Origin: Dasytiphilus stammeri_H
GTDB lineage: Bacteria; Pseudomonadota; Gammaproteobacteria; Enterobacterales; Enterobacteriaceae
Direction: 5' to 3'
Length of the DNA: 64,000 nucleotides
NCBI GenBank assembly: GCA_041941865.1
Contig: CP145873.1
Coordinates: 186,001-250,000 of the forward strand
Shown in pieces: positions 35,985 to 45,319 of this stretch; position 1 is the first letter of the stretch; the number at the start of each line of letters is the position of its first letter. The notes beneath the pieces are model-generated. The model was not told the origin of the DNA. It did no database searches and was given only the letters and a program-made list of their open reading frames with translations. Position numbers and translations under genes: made by a program.

Positions 35985-38009
35985 TCATGAATATTTTTTT
36001 GTGTTTTGAAGTAATTTTTTTACTGTTTGAATAATTTTTTCTACTGTTAAACCAAAGTGGTAAAAAATTTTGTTGGCAGGACCAGATTTTCCAAAAGAAT
36101 TTATTCCTAATATTGATCCATGCAAACCTATATATTTATACCAATAATCTTTAATACCTGCTTCAATAGCTATACGTACAATAACCCTTGTTGGTAAAAT
36201 GATTTGTTTATAATCATCATTTTGTTTATCAAATACATCAGGTGATGGCATCGAAACTACTTGTACTTTATATCCTTCATTAGTTAATGAAATATAAGCA
36301 GAGGTAGCTAATTGTATTTCAGAACCAGTAGCTATTAAAATTACATCAGGTCTTTCAAGAGATTTTTTTAAAATATATGCTCCTTTATTAATATAATTAA
36401 TTTGTTCTAGAGATCTTTCTTGCTGATATAATATTTGACGAGATAATATTAATGCTGTAGGACCTTCATGATTTTCTATCGCGTATTTCCAACTAACTGC
36501 AGTTTCTACTTGATCACAAGGTCTCCATGTAGTTAAATTAGGTGTCATACGTAAACTAGCTAATTGTTCTATAGGTTGATGAGTAGGTCCATCTTCACCT
36601 ATTCCAATTGAGTCATGAGTATAAATGAATATTTGATGAATTTTCATTAATGAAGCCATACGTACTGCATTACGTGCATATTCTTCAAATATTAAAAAAG
36701 TTCCTGTATAAGGTAAAAATCCTTTATGCAGAGCTATACCATTTGCTATAGCAGTCATTCCAAATTCTCGAACACCATAATGAATATAATTACCATTATT
36801 ATTTTTGTGAAGAGCTTTACTTTGTGTCACAAAAGTAAGATTACTTGATGTTAAATCTGCCGATCCTCCTAAAATTTCTGGTAACATTTTTCCTAAAAAA
36901 TGTAATGTTTTTTGTGAAGCTTGACGTCCGGATATATGATCTGGTTGTCTGTGAAGTTGTTTAATAAAATTTTTCACGTTTTTATGCCAATTGGATGGTA
37001 GTCTATCTTGTTGACGTCGTAAAAATTCACTTGCTAATTTAGGAAAAGATTTTTTATATTGAGAAAAATTTGTTTTCCATATTTCTTCTTTTTTGCTACC
37101 TACTTCTTTTGCATCCCATTTAGCATAAATTTCTTTAGGAATAAAAAAAGCTGGATAAAACCATTGTAAATAATTTCTAGTAATTTTTAATTCATCGGTT
37201 CCTAATGGAGATCCATGAATTTTATTTGTTCCTGCTTTATTTATTGATCCAAAACCGATAATCGTTGTACATATAATAATAGAGGGCTGAAAAATGAAAT
37301 TTTTAGCTTCTTGAATAGCTTTACTTATAGAGACTGAGTCATGCCCATCTACTTTATTTATGACATGCCAACCATAAGATTCAAATCTTTTTGCTGTATT
37401 ATCTGTAAACCATCCTGAAACTGGTCCATCTATAGATATACCATTTTTATCGTAGAAAACAATTAATTTTCCTATTTTTAAAGTTCCTGCTAATGAACAT
37501 ACTTCATGTGAAATACCTTCCATAAGGCACCCATCACCTACAAACACATAAGTATAATGATCTACTATGATATGTTCTTTTTGATTAAATTGTGCTGCTA
37601 AAGTTTTCTCTGCTATAGCCATTCCAACAGCATTTGCTAAACCTTGACCTAAAGGTCCAGTAGTAGTTTCTACTCCAGGAGTATGTAAATACTCTGGATG
37701 ACCAGGAGTTTTAGAATATAATTGCCTAAATTTTTTTATTTCGCTTAGAGGTAAATTATAACCAGTTAAATGAAGAAGGCTATAAATTAGCATTGAAGCA
37801 TGTCCATTAGACAGTACGAAACGATCTCTATTACACCAAGCTGGATTATTAGGATTATGATTTAAATACTTCCTCCATAATACTTCGGCAATATCTGCCA
37901 TTCCCATAGGAGCTCCAGGATGACCAGATTGAGCTTTTTCAATAGCATCTATACTGAGGATACGAATAATATTAGCAAGTCTTTGACGAGAAGAACTTTT
38001 CTTTTTCAT
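35985..38009 (-). CDS. tktA: Transketolase
   Basis: A TPP enzyme that transfers two-carbon units between sugar phosphates. The 674-residue protein (663 in E. coli) carries IDAIEKAQSGHPGAPMGMAD, LSNGHASMLIYSLLHLTGY, TTGPLGQGLANAVGMAIAEK, the TPP motif GDGCLMEGISHEVCSLAGTL, HGSPLGTDE, and the second-domain blocks GGSADLTSSNLT and SIGIGEDGPTHQPIEQLASL. It works with rpiA above and supplies erythrose and ribose phosphates. It lies upstream of pgk in the same direction. Confidence 0.98.
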   Translation of the reverse strand: MKKKSSSRQRLANIIRILSIDAIEKAQSGHPGAPMGMADIAEVLWRKYLNHNPNNPAWCNRDRFVLSNGHASMLIYSLLHLTGYNLPLSEIKKFRQLYSKTPGHPEYLHTPGVETTTGPLGQGLANAVGMAIAEKTLAAQFNQKEHIIVDHYTYVFVGDGCLMEGISHEVCSLAGTLKIGKLIVFYDKNGISIDGPVSGWFTDNTAKRFESYGWHVINKVDGHDSVSISKAIQEAKNFIFQPSIIICTTIIGFGSINKAGTNKIHGSPLGTDELKITRNYLQWFYPAFFIPKEIYAKWDAKEVGSKKEEIWKTNFSQYKKSFPKLASEFLRRQQDRLPSNWHKNVKNFIKQLHRQPDHISGRQASQKTLHFLGKMLPEILGGSADLTSSNLTFVTQSKALHKNNNGNYIHYGVREFGMTAIANGIALHKGFLPYTGTFLIFEEYARNAVRMASLMKIHQIFIYTHDSIGIGEDGPTHQPIEQLASLRMTPNLTTWRPCDQVETAVSWKYAIENHEGPTALILSRQILYQQERSLEQINYINKGAYILKKSLERPDVILIATGSEIQLATSAYISLTNEGYKVQVVSMPSPDVFDKQNDDYKQIILPTRVIVRIAIEAGIKDYWYKYIGLHGSILGINSFGKSGPANKIFYHFGLTVEKIIQTVKKLLQNTKKYS

Positions 38010-38244
38010 ATAAATTTTTTTAAATTTTTTATTGAAAATAAATTATAACATTTTCATTTTTTTTTGATTTCATAGATCAATCACATTTTTATCATTTATG
38101 TCTTGAAGATTTGTCTAAATATTTTTTTTGTAAAGATCTATTATTTAATCATGAATGATTTATTATTACTTATTATTTTTCGAAAAAAAATTAATTTTTG
38201 GATTTATATATCAATAAAATTTTCTATAACCAAGAATCTTACTC

Positions 38245-38805
38245 TTATAAAATAGGCCATAATTTCGGAAAAAGATTAAATCCTAAAATATTAAAAAAAT
38301 ATATGAGTAATAATGCTACTACTGGAGAAGAATCAAATTCTTCTATATTAGTAATATGATTACGTATAGGATCTAGAATAGGATTCGTAAGTTGAGTTAA
38401 AATATGAAGAATAGGATGATATCCTTGACTAATTACATGTATGAACCATTTTAAAAGTATTATCCATACTAGTAAATATCCAGTTATTTTAATTAAACCA
38501 AGAATAGATATGAGAAAAATATTGATAAATATCAATTCATATTGCTTTTCTACCAGTACAAGAAGAGTAAAATATTTGAGAAATGTTAGAAAAAAAGCTA
38601 TTATAAGAGAATTAATTTCTAAATTTTTATAAAAAATAGGTTGAAAAGATCGTAAAGGCTGTACTAAAGATTGAGTCATTTTTATAACTAATTGAACTAG
38701 AGGATTATAAAAATAGTCTAATACTAAAAGCATCCAACAACGCAGTAGTAACATTATTATGTATAAATCTATAATATTTTTTATCATGTTAAATATCATT
38801 CTCAT
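38245..38805 (-). CDS. yggT: YggT-family inner membrane protein
   Basis: A 186-residue protein with two YggT repeats and at least four hydrophobic segments; E. coli YggT has 188. Each repeat has the family pattern: FYNPLVQLVIKMTQSLVQPL in the first, GYHPILHILTQLTNPILDPI in the second. Function in enterics is not settled; it has been linked to osmotic shock tolerance. I chose ATG 38805: it has AAGGA seven bases upstream and matches the E. coli N-terminus; an earlier TTG at 38820 overlaps that Shine-Dalgarno. It is isolated here, without yggS or proC. Confidence 0.9.
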   Translation of the reverse strand: MRMIFNMIKNIIDLYIIMLLLRCWMLLVLDYFYNPLVQLVIKMTQSLVQPLRSFQPIFYKNLEINSLIIAFFLTFLKYFTLLVLVEKQYELIFINIFLISILGLIKITGYLLVWIILLKWFIHVISQGYHPILHILTQLTNPILDPIRNHITNIEEFDSSPVVALLLIYFFNILGFNLFPKLWPIL

Positions 38806-39093
38806 TATTTTGTCCTTCAATTATTTATTAATAATAAATAACAGTCAAACATAGGATCAGAAATGATAAGTCCTATAGTAAAAGAATATATTTCTTATTT
38901 TATTTTTTTAATCAACTAGTAATTTTCTGTTTTTTTTCTAAATTTTCGATAATTTTTTTGAAAATTTTATTTTCGATTATTAATCTATTTTTTTGAAAAT
39001 TGAAAAATTTTTACTATTTATACTTGTATATTGATTTTTCAGAGTCATTTCATGACTAATATACTATTATTTTTATTTTGAACTATAGATAGA

Positions 39094-39519
39094 TTAATGG
39101 TTATTTATCTGCAATAAAAAACTTTCTAAAATTATTGCCGCAGAAAGAGAATCTATATTGGATTTAGTTAAAGATTTACATCCTCTTTTTAGAAATAATT
39201 GATGACGGGCTTCAATGGTTGTTAGTCTTTCATCATGAAATTGAATAGGAATTTTAAATCTTATTTTTATTTGATGCGCAAAATTTCTACTGTCTTGAGT
39301 TACTGATTGTTCAGTACCATCCATATTTAATGGTAGTCCTATGATAATTCTATCTGGATTCCATTGATATATATGGATCTTAATTTGAGACCAATTGGGA
39401 CAATGATTAATAGTATTAATAGATAGTAAAGGAGTTGCAGTATTAGTAATTGTTTGTCCTATAGCGACTCCAATACTTTTAGTACCAAAATCAAATGCTA
39501 AAAATGTCTGAAATTTCAT
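39094..39519 (-). CDS. ruvX: RNase H-like nuclease YqgF/RuvX
   Basis: A 141-residue YqgF-family protein (138 in E. coli), linked to processing of pre-16S rRNA and proposed as a Holliday junction resolvase. It has the first catalytic Asp in FLAFDFGTKSIGVAIGQTIT, DRIIIGLPLNMDGTEQSVTQ, FHDERLTTIEARHQL and the late Asp in SNIDSLSAAIILESFL. In E. coli it follows yqgE and gshB; here a gshB pseudogene lies just upstream and yqgE is gone. Confidence 0.95.
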   Translation of the reverse strand: MKFQTFLAFDFGTKSIGVAIGQTITNTATPLLSINTINHCPNWSQIKIHIYQWNPDRIIIGLPLNMDGTEQSVTQDSRNFAHQIKIRFKIPIQFHDERLTTIEARHQLFLKRGCKSLTKSNIDSLSAAIILESFLLQINNH

Positions 39520-39544
39520 GAAATTCTTTATTATTAATTTTATT

Positions 39545-40265
39545 TTTGATCATATCCATTATTATTTCTATGATAGAAAATGAACATTATTCAATTTGTT
39601 GTAGTCCAGTTTAACTAGTAATATTAATTTATCTCCAATAATATCTAAACTTACAACTACTTCATTTATTTTCCAAGTAGAACTTAAGTTCATTGCAATA
39701 TTTCAATATATTTTTATAAAAATGGTACTTATTCAGATATTCCTCCCAAAAAATTATTGAGAATTTATCCTCCAGGTCAAATTCTTGCTAAGAAAAATTC
39801 ATTATACTTCTTTTCCATCTTCAAGTGGAAAAATAATATCTGAATATATTCAAAAAAACTTATATAGTTTTTTGTTTGTTACTAAACTAGCAGTAATTAC
39901 ATGAGTTTAATAAGAATGAAATATTTATTTCATTACATTCCCGTCAACTCAGGATTTGATTAATTATTAAAGTGATTATTTTTGCGATCGTTCAAGAATA
40001 TTATTTTCATAAATAAATTCTGAGTTTACAGGAAGATATTTTCGTATGAAAATAATATTCAAATATTTAATATTATTATTACCAAAGGAATCAAATTAAT
40101 ATTTGAGAATAGAAATAGTTCTTCTTTCATAAGCAATTTCATGTTAGAAATATATGTTCTGGATTTTCATATAAATTTTTTTTAAATTTTGTCATTAATA
40201 TAATCGTCAAAGAGTAAACCTAGTTTCTTTTTTTAGTTTATATTAAAATATCTAATTTTTATCAT
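39545..40265 (-). pseudogene. gshB: Decaying glutathione synthetase gene (gshB)
   Basis: Reading the minus strand downward, fragments in changing frames align in order with E. coli GshB: MIKIRY and NIN-stop-KKK near 40265-40220 (family MIKLGI, NINIKKD), EELFLFSNINLIPL (YEEWFSFVGEQDLPL), SEFIYENNILERSQ near 40020-39980 (TEFIYATYILERAE), LIINQILS-stop-RECNE (LIVNKPQSLRDCNE), TASLVTNKKLYKFF (PETLVTRNKAQLKAF), YSDIIFPLEDG (HSDIILKPLDG), FLARI-stop-PGG (CLARIPQGG), VVVSLDIIGDKL near 39660 (LIFVGLDIIGDRL) and INITS-stop-TGLQQIE (INVTSPTCIREIE). At least five frameshifts, several stops and a net loss of about 230 bases make it non-functional. Position between metK and ruvX is that of gshB in E. coli. 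Confidence 0.88.
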
Positions 40266-40373
40266 TTATTAGTATTCAATAAATGATTTTTCTTCCATAT
40301 TATTTTTCATAATTATTTATTAATGTTACACTATTGTCTTCTGTATTTATTATGAGTATTTAATGTATTTGAT

Positions 40374-40397
40374 AAGGAGTCTCAATGAAAACTCCTC
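40374..40397. repeat. Small inverted repeat downstream of metK
   Basis: AGGAGT (40375-40380) and ACTCCT (40391-40396) form a 6-bp stem around a 10-base loop in an otherwise AT-rich spacer between metK and the gshB pseudogene. It could be a weak terminator for leftward metK transcription, but it lies 155 bases past the stop and no T run follows. Confidence 0.25.
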
Positions 40398-40551
40398 CTT
40401 TAGGTTATCTTTATTAAAAAAATAATTAAAATATTTTTAAATTTTACTCTCAATTAAACCAATATTATGAACTACCAACTTTTTCAATGAAAATTTTCTA
40501 AAATTCATTAAATTACTTTAACTAATACATTACTATGTAATATTTACGTAT

Positions 40552-41703
40552 TTAAATTTTTGATATTTCTTGAAACAAATTTATTTTGTCTGTTTTTTCC
40601 CATGGAAAATGAGATCTTCCAAAATGTCCATAACAAGCGGTATCACGATATATAGGTTGTAACAAGTCTAACATACTTATAATTCCATATGGTCGAAGAT
40701 CAAAAAACTTACGAATCAAAGAAATTAAATGTTGATTAGATTGTTTACCTGTTCCAAAAGTTTCTACCATAATAGAAGTGGGTTCCGATATTCCAATAGC
40801 ATACGATAGTTGAATTTCACATCGATCAGCTAATCCTGCTGCTACAATATTTTTTGCTATATAACGAGCTGCATATGATCCGGATCTATCCACTTTAGAA
40901 GGATCCTTCCCAGAAAATGCCCCACCTCCATGACGAGCCATCCCACCATAAGTATCTACAATAATTTTACGACCTGTTAATCCACAGTCACCCATAGGAC
41001 CACCAATGACAAATCTTCCAGTAGGATTGATAAAATATTTAGTATGATTATTTAACCAGTGAGAAGGAAATACCGGTTTAATAATTTCTTCCATAATTGC
41101 TTCCTGAAGCTGAAGATATGTTATTTCCTCACTATGTTGAGTAGAAAAAACTATTGTGTCTACTCCCATAATTGTTCCACTATTATATTTCAAGGTTACT
41201 TGACTTTTTGCATCTGGACGTAACCAAGGAAGAATTTTCATTTTTCGTAATTCAGATTGTCTTTTAACCAAACGATGAGCGTAAGTTAATGGAGCTGGCA
41301 TCAATACATCGGTTTCATTAGTTGCATAGCCAAACATTATTCCTTGGTCTCCTGCTCCTTGTTTCCATAATTGAGAATTATTAATACCTAAATTAATGTC
41401 TGCAGATTGTTTTCCTATAGTATTAATTACTGCACATGAATTAGCATCAAAACCCATGTCTGAGTGAATATAACCAATTTTTCGTACTGTATCCCGAACA
41501 ATATCTTCTATCTCTATCCAGGCTGTAGTAGTAATTTCACCTCCTACTAAAACCATTCCAGTTTTTACGTAGGTTTCGCAGGCGACACGTGCATGATAAT
41601 CTTTTTCTATTATTGCATCTAATACTGCATCAGAAATTTGATCAGCAATTTTGTCAGGATGACCTTCAGATACAGACTCAGAAGTAAAAAAGTATTCAGA
41701 CAT
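40552..41703 (-). CDS. metK: S-adenosylmethionine synthetase
   Basis: Makes SAM from methionine and ATP, the donor for the methyltransferases and radical-SAM enzymes of this window (rsmD, epmB). The 383-residue protein (384 in E. coli) has FTSESVSEGHPDKIADQISD, GAGDQGIMFGYATNETD, the P-loop-like GGAFSGKDPSKVDRSGSYAA and DTACYGHFGRSHFPWEKTD. It is divergent from dnaK. No MetJ box (AGACGTCT repeats) and no SAM riboswitch is visible upstream. Confidence 0.98.
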   Translation of the reverse strand: MSEYFFTSESVSEGHPDKIADQISDAVLDAIIEKDYHARVACETYVKTGMVLVGGEITTTAWIEIEDIVRDTVRKIGYIHSDMGFDANSCAVINTIGKQSADINLGINNSQLWKQGAGDQGIMFGYATNETDVLMPAPLTYAHRLVKRQSELRKMKILPWLRPDAKSQVTLKYNSGTIMGVDTIVFSTQHSEEITYLQLQEAIMEEIIKPVFPSHWLNNHTKYFINPTGRFVIGGPMGDCGLTGRKIIVDTYGGMARHGGGAFSGKDPSKVDRSGSYAARYIAKNIVAAGLADRCEIQLSYAIGISEPTSIMVETFGTGKQSNQHLISLIRKFFDLRPYGIISMLDLLQPIYRDTACYGHFGRSHFPWEKTDKINLFQEISKI

Positions 41704-41801
41704 TTTGTTGCATTATCCTTGTAATATTAATCTATTAAATAACAGGAAGATAAAAAAAGTAAATAGATTATTTATAATTTAACTCAACATAAATTATAAT
41801 A

Positions 41802-41823
41802 TGGAATTAGATAAACAATTCCA
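41802..41823. repeat. Inverted repeat in the metK/dnaK divergent spacer
   Basis: A perfect 7-bp inverted repeat, TGGAATT and AATTCCA, around the 8-base loop AGATAAAC, about 100 bases from the metK start. It might be a protein-binding site or a transcript hairpin. Chance occurrence in AT-rich DNA is a serious alternative. Confidence 0.25.
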
Positions 41824-41937
41824 AATTTAATTTAGTATTTTAAAATATTGAAGAAATTTTAACAATCAAAAAAATCACTAATAGTTTTGATAAAATCGAA
41901 AAAAATATTTTTTTTAAGAAAAATTTTTTTTGATTAA

Positions 41938-41970
41938 CCCCTTGATCAACTCAAAAGGAGCCCCACTTTT
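41938..41970 (+). promoter_or_regulatory. Sigma-32 heat-shock promoter of dnaK
   Basis: CCCCTTGAT at 41938-41946 and CCCCACTTTT at 41961-41970, with 14 bases between CTTGAT and CCCCAC. The sigma-32 consensus is CTTGAAA, 13-17 bases, CCCCATNT, and E. coli dnaK P1 has CTTGAT, 14 bases, CCCCATTT. These C-rich blocks stand out sharply from the AT-rich spacer. The promoter lies 109 bases before the dnaK ATG. rpoH is in this window at 55504-56436, so the sigma factor that should read it is retained. Confidence 0.85.
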
Positions 41971-42078
41971 TAAGTATTAAATTATTGAACCTTTAAAAAC
42001 ATTATGGGTATTTATACGAACAGCCCATTTATAAAAGGTTACAGCTATATGGACGATGAATGGAGTGGAGACGTTAAT

Positions 42079-44016
42079 ATGGGTAAAATTATTGGTATTG
42101 ACTTAGGAACTACAAATTCTTGTGTGGCCCTTATGGAAGGTGGAAAACCAAGAGTGTTAGAAAATGCTGAAGGAGATCGAACTACACCTTCCATAATTGC
42201 CTTTACTCAAGAAGGCGAAACCCTAGTAGGTCAGCCGGCAAAACGTCAGGCAATAACTAATCCACAAAATACATTATTTGCTATTAAACGTCTAATTGGA
42301 CGAAAATTTAAAGATGAAGAAGTTCAACGTGACGTAAATATTATGCCATACAAAATTATAAGTGCGGACAATGGTGATGCTTGGTTAGATGTTAAAGGAA
42401 AAAAAATGGCACCTCCTCAAATTTCGGCAGAAGTTTTAAAAAAAATGAAAAAAACAGCTGAAGATTACTTAGGGGAATCTATTAGTGAAGCGGTAATTAC
42501 TGTTCCTGCTTACTTTAATGATGCACAACGACAAGCTACTAAAGATGCAGGTAGAATTGCAGGACTTGATGTGAAACGTATTATTAATGAACCTACTGCA
42601 GCAGCTTTAGCTTATGGTTTAGATAAAAGAAAAGGTAATCGTACTATTGCAGTTTACGATTTAGGAGGAGGTACTTTTGATATTTCTATTATTGAAATAG
42701 ATAATGTCGATGGAGAAAAAACTTTTGAAGTTCTTGCTACTAATGGAAATACTCATTTAGGCGGAGAAGATTTCGATAGTCGTCTTATCAACTACTTAGT
42801 ATCAGAATTTAAAAAGGATCAGGGAATTGATTTGCGTAATGATCCTTTAGCAATGCAGCGTTTAAAAGAATCCTCAGAAAAAGCAAAAATAGAACTTTCT
42901 TCTGCACAACAGACTGATGTTAATCTACCATATATAACTGCTGATTCTACGGGTCCAAAACATTTAAATATTAAAGTAACTAGAGCAAAATTAGAATCTT
43001 TAGTAGAAGATTTAGTTAATAAATCTATTGAACCAGTACAAATTGCATTAAAAGATGCCGGATTATCGGTGACAGAGATTAATGATGTAATATTAGTAGG
43101 CGGACAGACGAGAATGCCAATGGTACAAGCAAAAGTTGCTGCTTTTTTTGGTAAAGAAGCACGCAAAGATGTTAATCCAGATGAAGCAGTAGCAGTAGGT
43201 GCTGCAGTTCAAGGAGGAGTATTAGCTGGAGATGTGAAAGATGTATTATTATTAGATGTTACTCCTTTATCATTAGGAATTGAAACGTTGGGAGGAGTAA
43301 TGACTTCACTGATTAGTAAAAATACTACTATTCCTACTAAACATAGTCAAGTGTTTTCTACTGCAGAAGATAACCAATCTGCTGTTACTATTCATGTATT
43401 ACAAGGAGAACGTAAACGTGCAACGGATAATAAATCGTTAGGTCAATTTAATCTTGATGGAATATCTTCAGCTCCCAGGGGAATTCCACAAATTGAAGTA
43501 ACTTTTGATATTGATGCTGATGGTATTTTACATGTTTCAGCAAAAGATAAGAAGAGTGGAAAAGAACAAAAAATTGTTATCAAAGCTTCATCCGGATTAA
43601 ATGAATCAGAAATAAAAAATATGGTTCAAGATGCTGAAAAACATGCTGAATCCGATCGTAAATTTGAAGAATTAGTACAATTACGAAATCAAGCAGATCA
43701 TTTATCACATAGCACTGATAAACAATTGAAAGAAGTAGGAAATCAGTTACATCCTGATGATAAGAAAAAAATTGAAATAGCATTAGAAGAATTAAATGCA
43801 GTAGTTAAAGGAGAAGATAAAACTTCAATAGAAGCTAAAATACAATCTTTAATACAAGTCTCAAGTAAATTAATAGAAGTGCAGAACAAACAAGAAACAT
43901 CACAAGATAAGTCTGTCAAAAAAGAATCAACCCAGACTAAACAACCAAAAGATAAAGAAGTGGTAGATGCTGAATTTGAAGAAATAAAAGAAGATAAAGA
44001 TAAAAATAAAAAATAA
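42079..44016 (+). CDS. dnaK: Chaperone protein DnaK (Hsp70)
   Basis: The ATP-driven Hsp70 chaperone; 645 residues (638 in E. coli). The nucleotide-binding domain has IIGIDLGTTNSCVALMEGGK, DAGRIAGLDVKRIINEPTAA, YDLGGGTFDISIIEID, LVGGQTRMPMVQ; the substrate-binding domain starts near DVTPLSLGIETLGGVMTSLI, and the tail ends VVDAEFEEIKEDKDKNKK. I chose ATG 42079 because it gives MGKIIGIDLG and because GTGGAGACGTT just upstream equals the E. coli dnaK ribosome-binding region as I recall it. An in-frame ATG at 42004 would add 25 unrelated residues. dnaJ follows after 141 bases. Confidence 0.97.
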   Translation: MGKIIGIDLGTTNSCVALMEGGKPRVLENAEGDRTTPSIIAFTQEGETLVGQPAKRQAITNPQNTLFAIKRLIGRKFKDEEVQRDVNIMPYKIISADNGDAWLDVKGKKMAPPQISAEVLKKMKKTAEDYLGESISEAVITVPAYFNDAQRQATKDAGRIAGLDVKRIINEPTAAALAYGLDKRKGNRTIAVYDLGGGTFDISIIEIDNVDGEKTFEVLATNGNTHLGGEDFDSRLINYLVSEFKKDQGIDLRNDPLAMQRLKESSEKAKIELSSAQQTDVNLPYITADSTGPKHLNIKVTRAKLESLVEDLVNKSIEPVQIALKDAGLSVTEINDVILVGGQTRMPMVQAKVAAFFGKEARKDVNPDEAVAVGAAVQGGVLAGDVKDVLLLDVTPLSLGIETLGGVMTSLISKNTTIPTKHSQVFSTAEDNQSAVTIHVLQGERKRATDNKSLGQFNLDGISSAPRGIPQIEVTFDIDADGILHVSAKDKKSGKEQKIVIKASSGLNESEIKNMVQDAEKHAESDRKFEELVQLRNQADHLSHSTDKQLKEVGNQLHPDDKKKIEIALEELNAVVKGEDKTSIEAKIQSLIQVSSKLIEVQNKQETSQDKSVKKESTQTKQPKDKEVVDAEFEEIKEDKDKNKK

Positions 44017-44063
44017 AAAATTTTATCTTGATTTTGCATGGATGAATACAGGATGATTATTTA

Positions 44064-44081
44064 ACTACTAATTTTAGTAGT
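44064..44081 (+). terminator. Hairpin in the dnaK-dnaJ spacer
   Basis: ACTACTA and TAGTAGT form a 7-bp stem around the loop ATTT, 48 bases after the dnaK stop. No T run follows, so read-through to dnaJ is likely; it might lower dnaJ expression relative to dnaK or end some transcripts. A TATAAT follows at 44081-44086 and could serve a dnaJ promoter. Confidence 0.35.
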
Positions 44082-44157
44082 ATAATTTAGGCATAAGTAT
44101 CTAGATCTGTATTTGTAGTATCCCTTTAATTATATTAAGGATAGTAGGATATTCGAA

Positions 44158-45294
44158 ATGGCAAAAAAAGATTATTATGAAATTTTAGGCGTTTCGAAAT
44201 CAGCAGATGAACGAGAAATTAAAAAAGCCTATAAACGATTAGCTATGAGATATCATCCGGATCGTAATCCGGGTAATAAAGATGCAGAAAATAAGTTTAA
44301 AGAAGTGAAAGAAGCATATGAAATATTAACTGATTCTCAAAAAAGAGCGTCATATGATCAATATGGACATGCTGCATTTGAACAAGGTCAATCAAATTAT
44401 GAAACTGAATTTAGTACCTCTACTACTGATTTTAGTGAAATTTTTGGAGAAGTATTTGGAGATATTTTTGGAAGTAATCGTCGTCAACAACGCGCTGCTA
44501 GAGGTGCTGATTTACAATATAATATTAGTCTGACTTTAGAAGAAGCTGTTCGGGGGATCACAAAAGAAATCTGTGTTCCAACATTTGAACAATGTTCTTT
44601 TTGTCAAGGAAAGGGTTGTAAATTAGGAACTACTCCAGGAAAATGTTCACCTTGTCAAGGAAAAGGTAAAATTCACTTACGTCAAGGATTTTTTACTGTG
44701 CAACAAACTTGTCCCTATTGTCAAGGACAAGGTACAATTATTAAAGATCCATGTTTATCTTGTCGAGGACAAGGAAAAATCGAAAAAAATAAAATTATCT
44801 CAGTAAAAATTCCTGCTGGAGTAGATAATGAAGATCGTATTCGGTTATCAGGAAAAGGATCAGCAGGCGAGGGTGGATCTCCATCCGGAGATTTATATGT
44901 TCAAATTGCAGTAAAAAAACATCCTATTTTTGAAAGAGATAAAAATAATCTGTATTGTGAGGTTCCCATTAGTTTTGGTATGGCTGCTCTAGGAGGAGAA
45001 ATAGAAGTTCCTACTTTAGGTGGACGTATCAAAATTAAAATACCGGCAGAAACTCAAACTGGAAAACTATTTCGGATGAGAGGAAAAGGAGTAAAATCAT
45101 TACGAGGAGGATTTACAGGAGATTTATTATGTAAAATTGTAGTTGAAACTCCGGTTAATTTAAATGAGAACCAAAAAAGAATGTTACATGAATTAGAGAA
45201 AACTCTGAATTATCATTCAGGAGAACAGAATAGTCCCCGATCAAGAACTTTTTTTGAAGGTGTAAAAAAATTTTTTGATGATCTAACTCGATAA
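44158..45294 (+). CDS. dnaJ: Chaperone protein DnaJ (Hsp40)
   Basis: The co-chaperone that delivers substrates to DnaK and stimulates its ATPase; 378 residues (376 in E. coli). The J domain has KKAYKRLAMRYHPDRNPGNK with the HPD motif. The Gly/Phe-rich linker is weak in glycine. Four zinc-binding repeats follow (CSFCQGKG, CSPCQGKG, CPYCQGQG, CLSCRGQG), then the C-terminal substrate-binding domain (GDLYVQIAVKKHPIFERD). It lies downstream of dnaK as in enterics and converges on rpsT. Confidence 0.97.
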   Translation: MAKKDYYEILGVSKSADEREIKKAYKRLAMRYHPDRNPGNKDAENKFKEVKEAYEILTDSQKRASYDQYGHAAFEQGQSNYETEFSTSTTDFSEIFGEVFGDIFGSNRRQQRAARGADLQYNISLTLEEAVRGITKEICVPTFEQCSFCQGKGCKLGTTPGKCSPCQGKGKIHLRQGFFTVQQTCPYCQGQGTIIKDPCLSCRGQGKIEKNKIISVKIPAGVDNEDRIRLSGKGSAGEGGSPSGDLYVQIAVKKHPIFERDKNNLYCEVPISFGMAALGGEIEVPTLGGRIKIKIPAETQTGKLFRMRGKGVKSLRGGFTGDLLCKIVVETPVNLNENQKRMLHELEKTLNYHSGEQNSPRSRTFFEGVKKFFDDLTR

Positions 45295-45319
45295 ATAGTC
45301 GTATTATTTATCTTTTGTT

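Noticed and set aside
39545..40265. Interpretation as a yqgE remnant
   Set aside because: A few residues (LGG, W) fitted YqgE by chance; ordered matches to GshB over the whole interval are far better.
41704..42078. SAM riboswitch or MetJ operator before metK
   Set aside because: No GC-bearing stems or AGACGTCT-like repeats are visible; only a simple 7-bp inverted repeat is present.
42819..43166. Antisense open frames inside dnaK
   Set aside because: They are shadows of a strongly conserved coding sequence, with no Shine-Dalgarno or family match.
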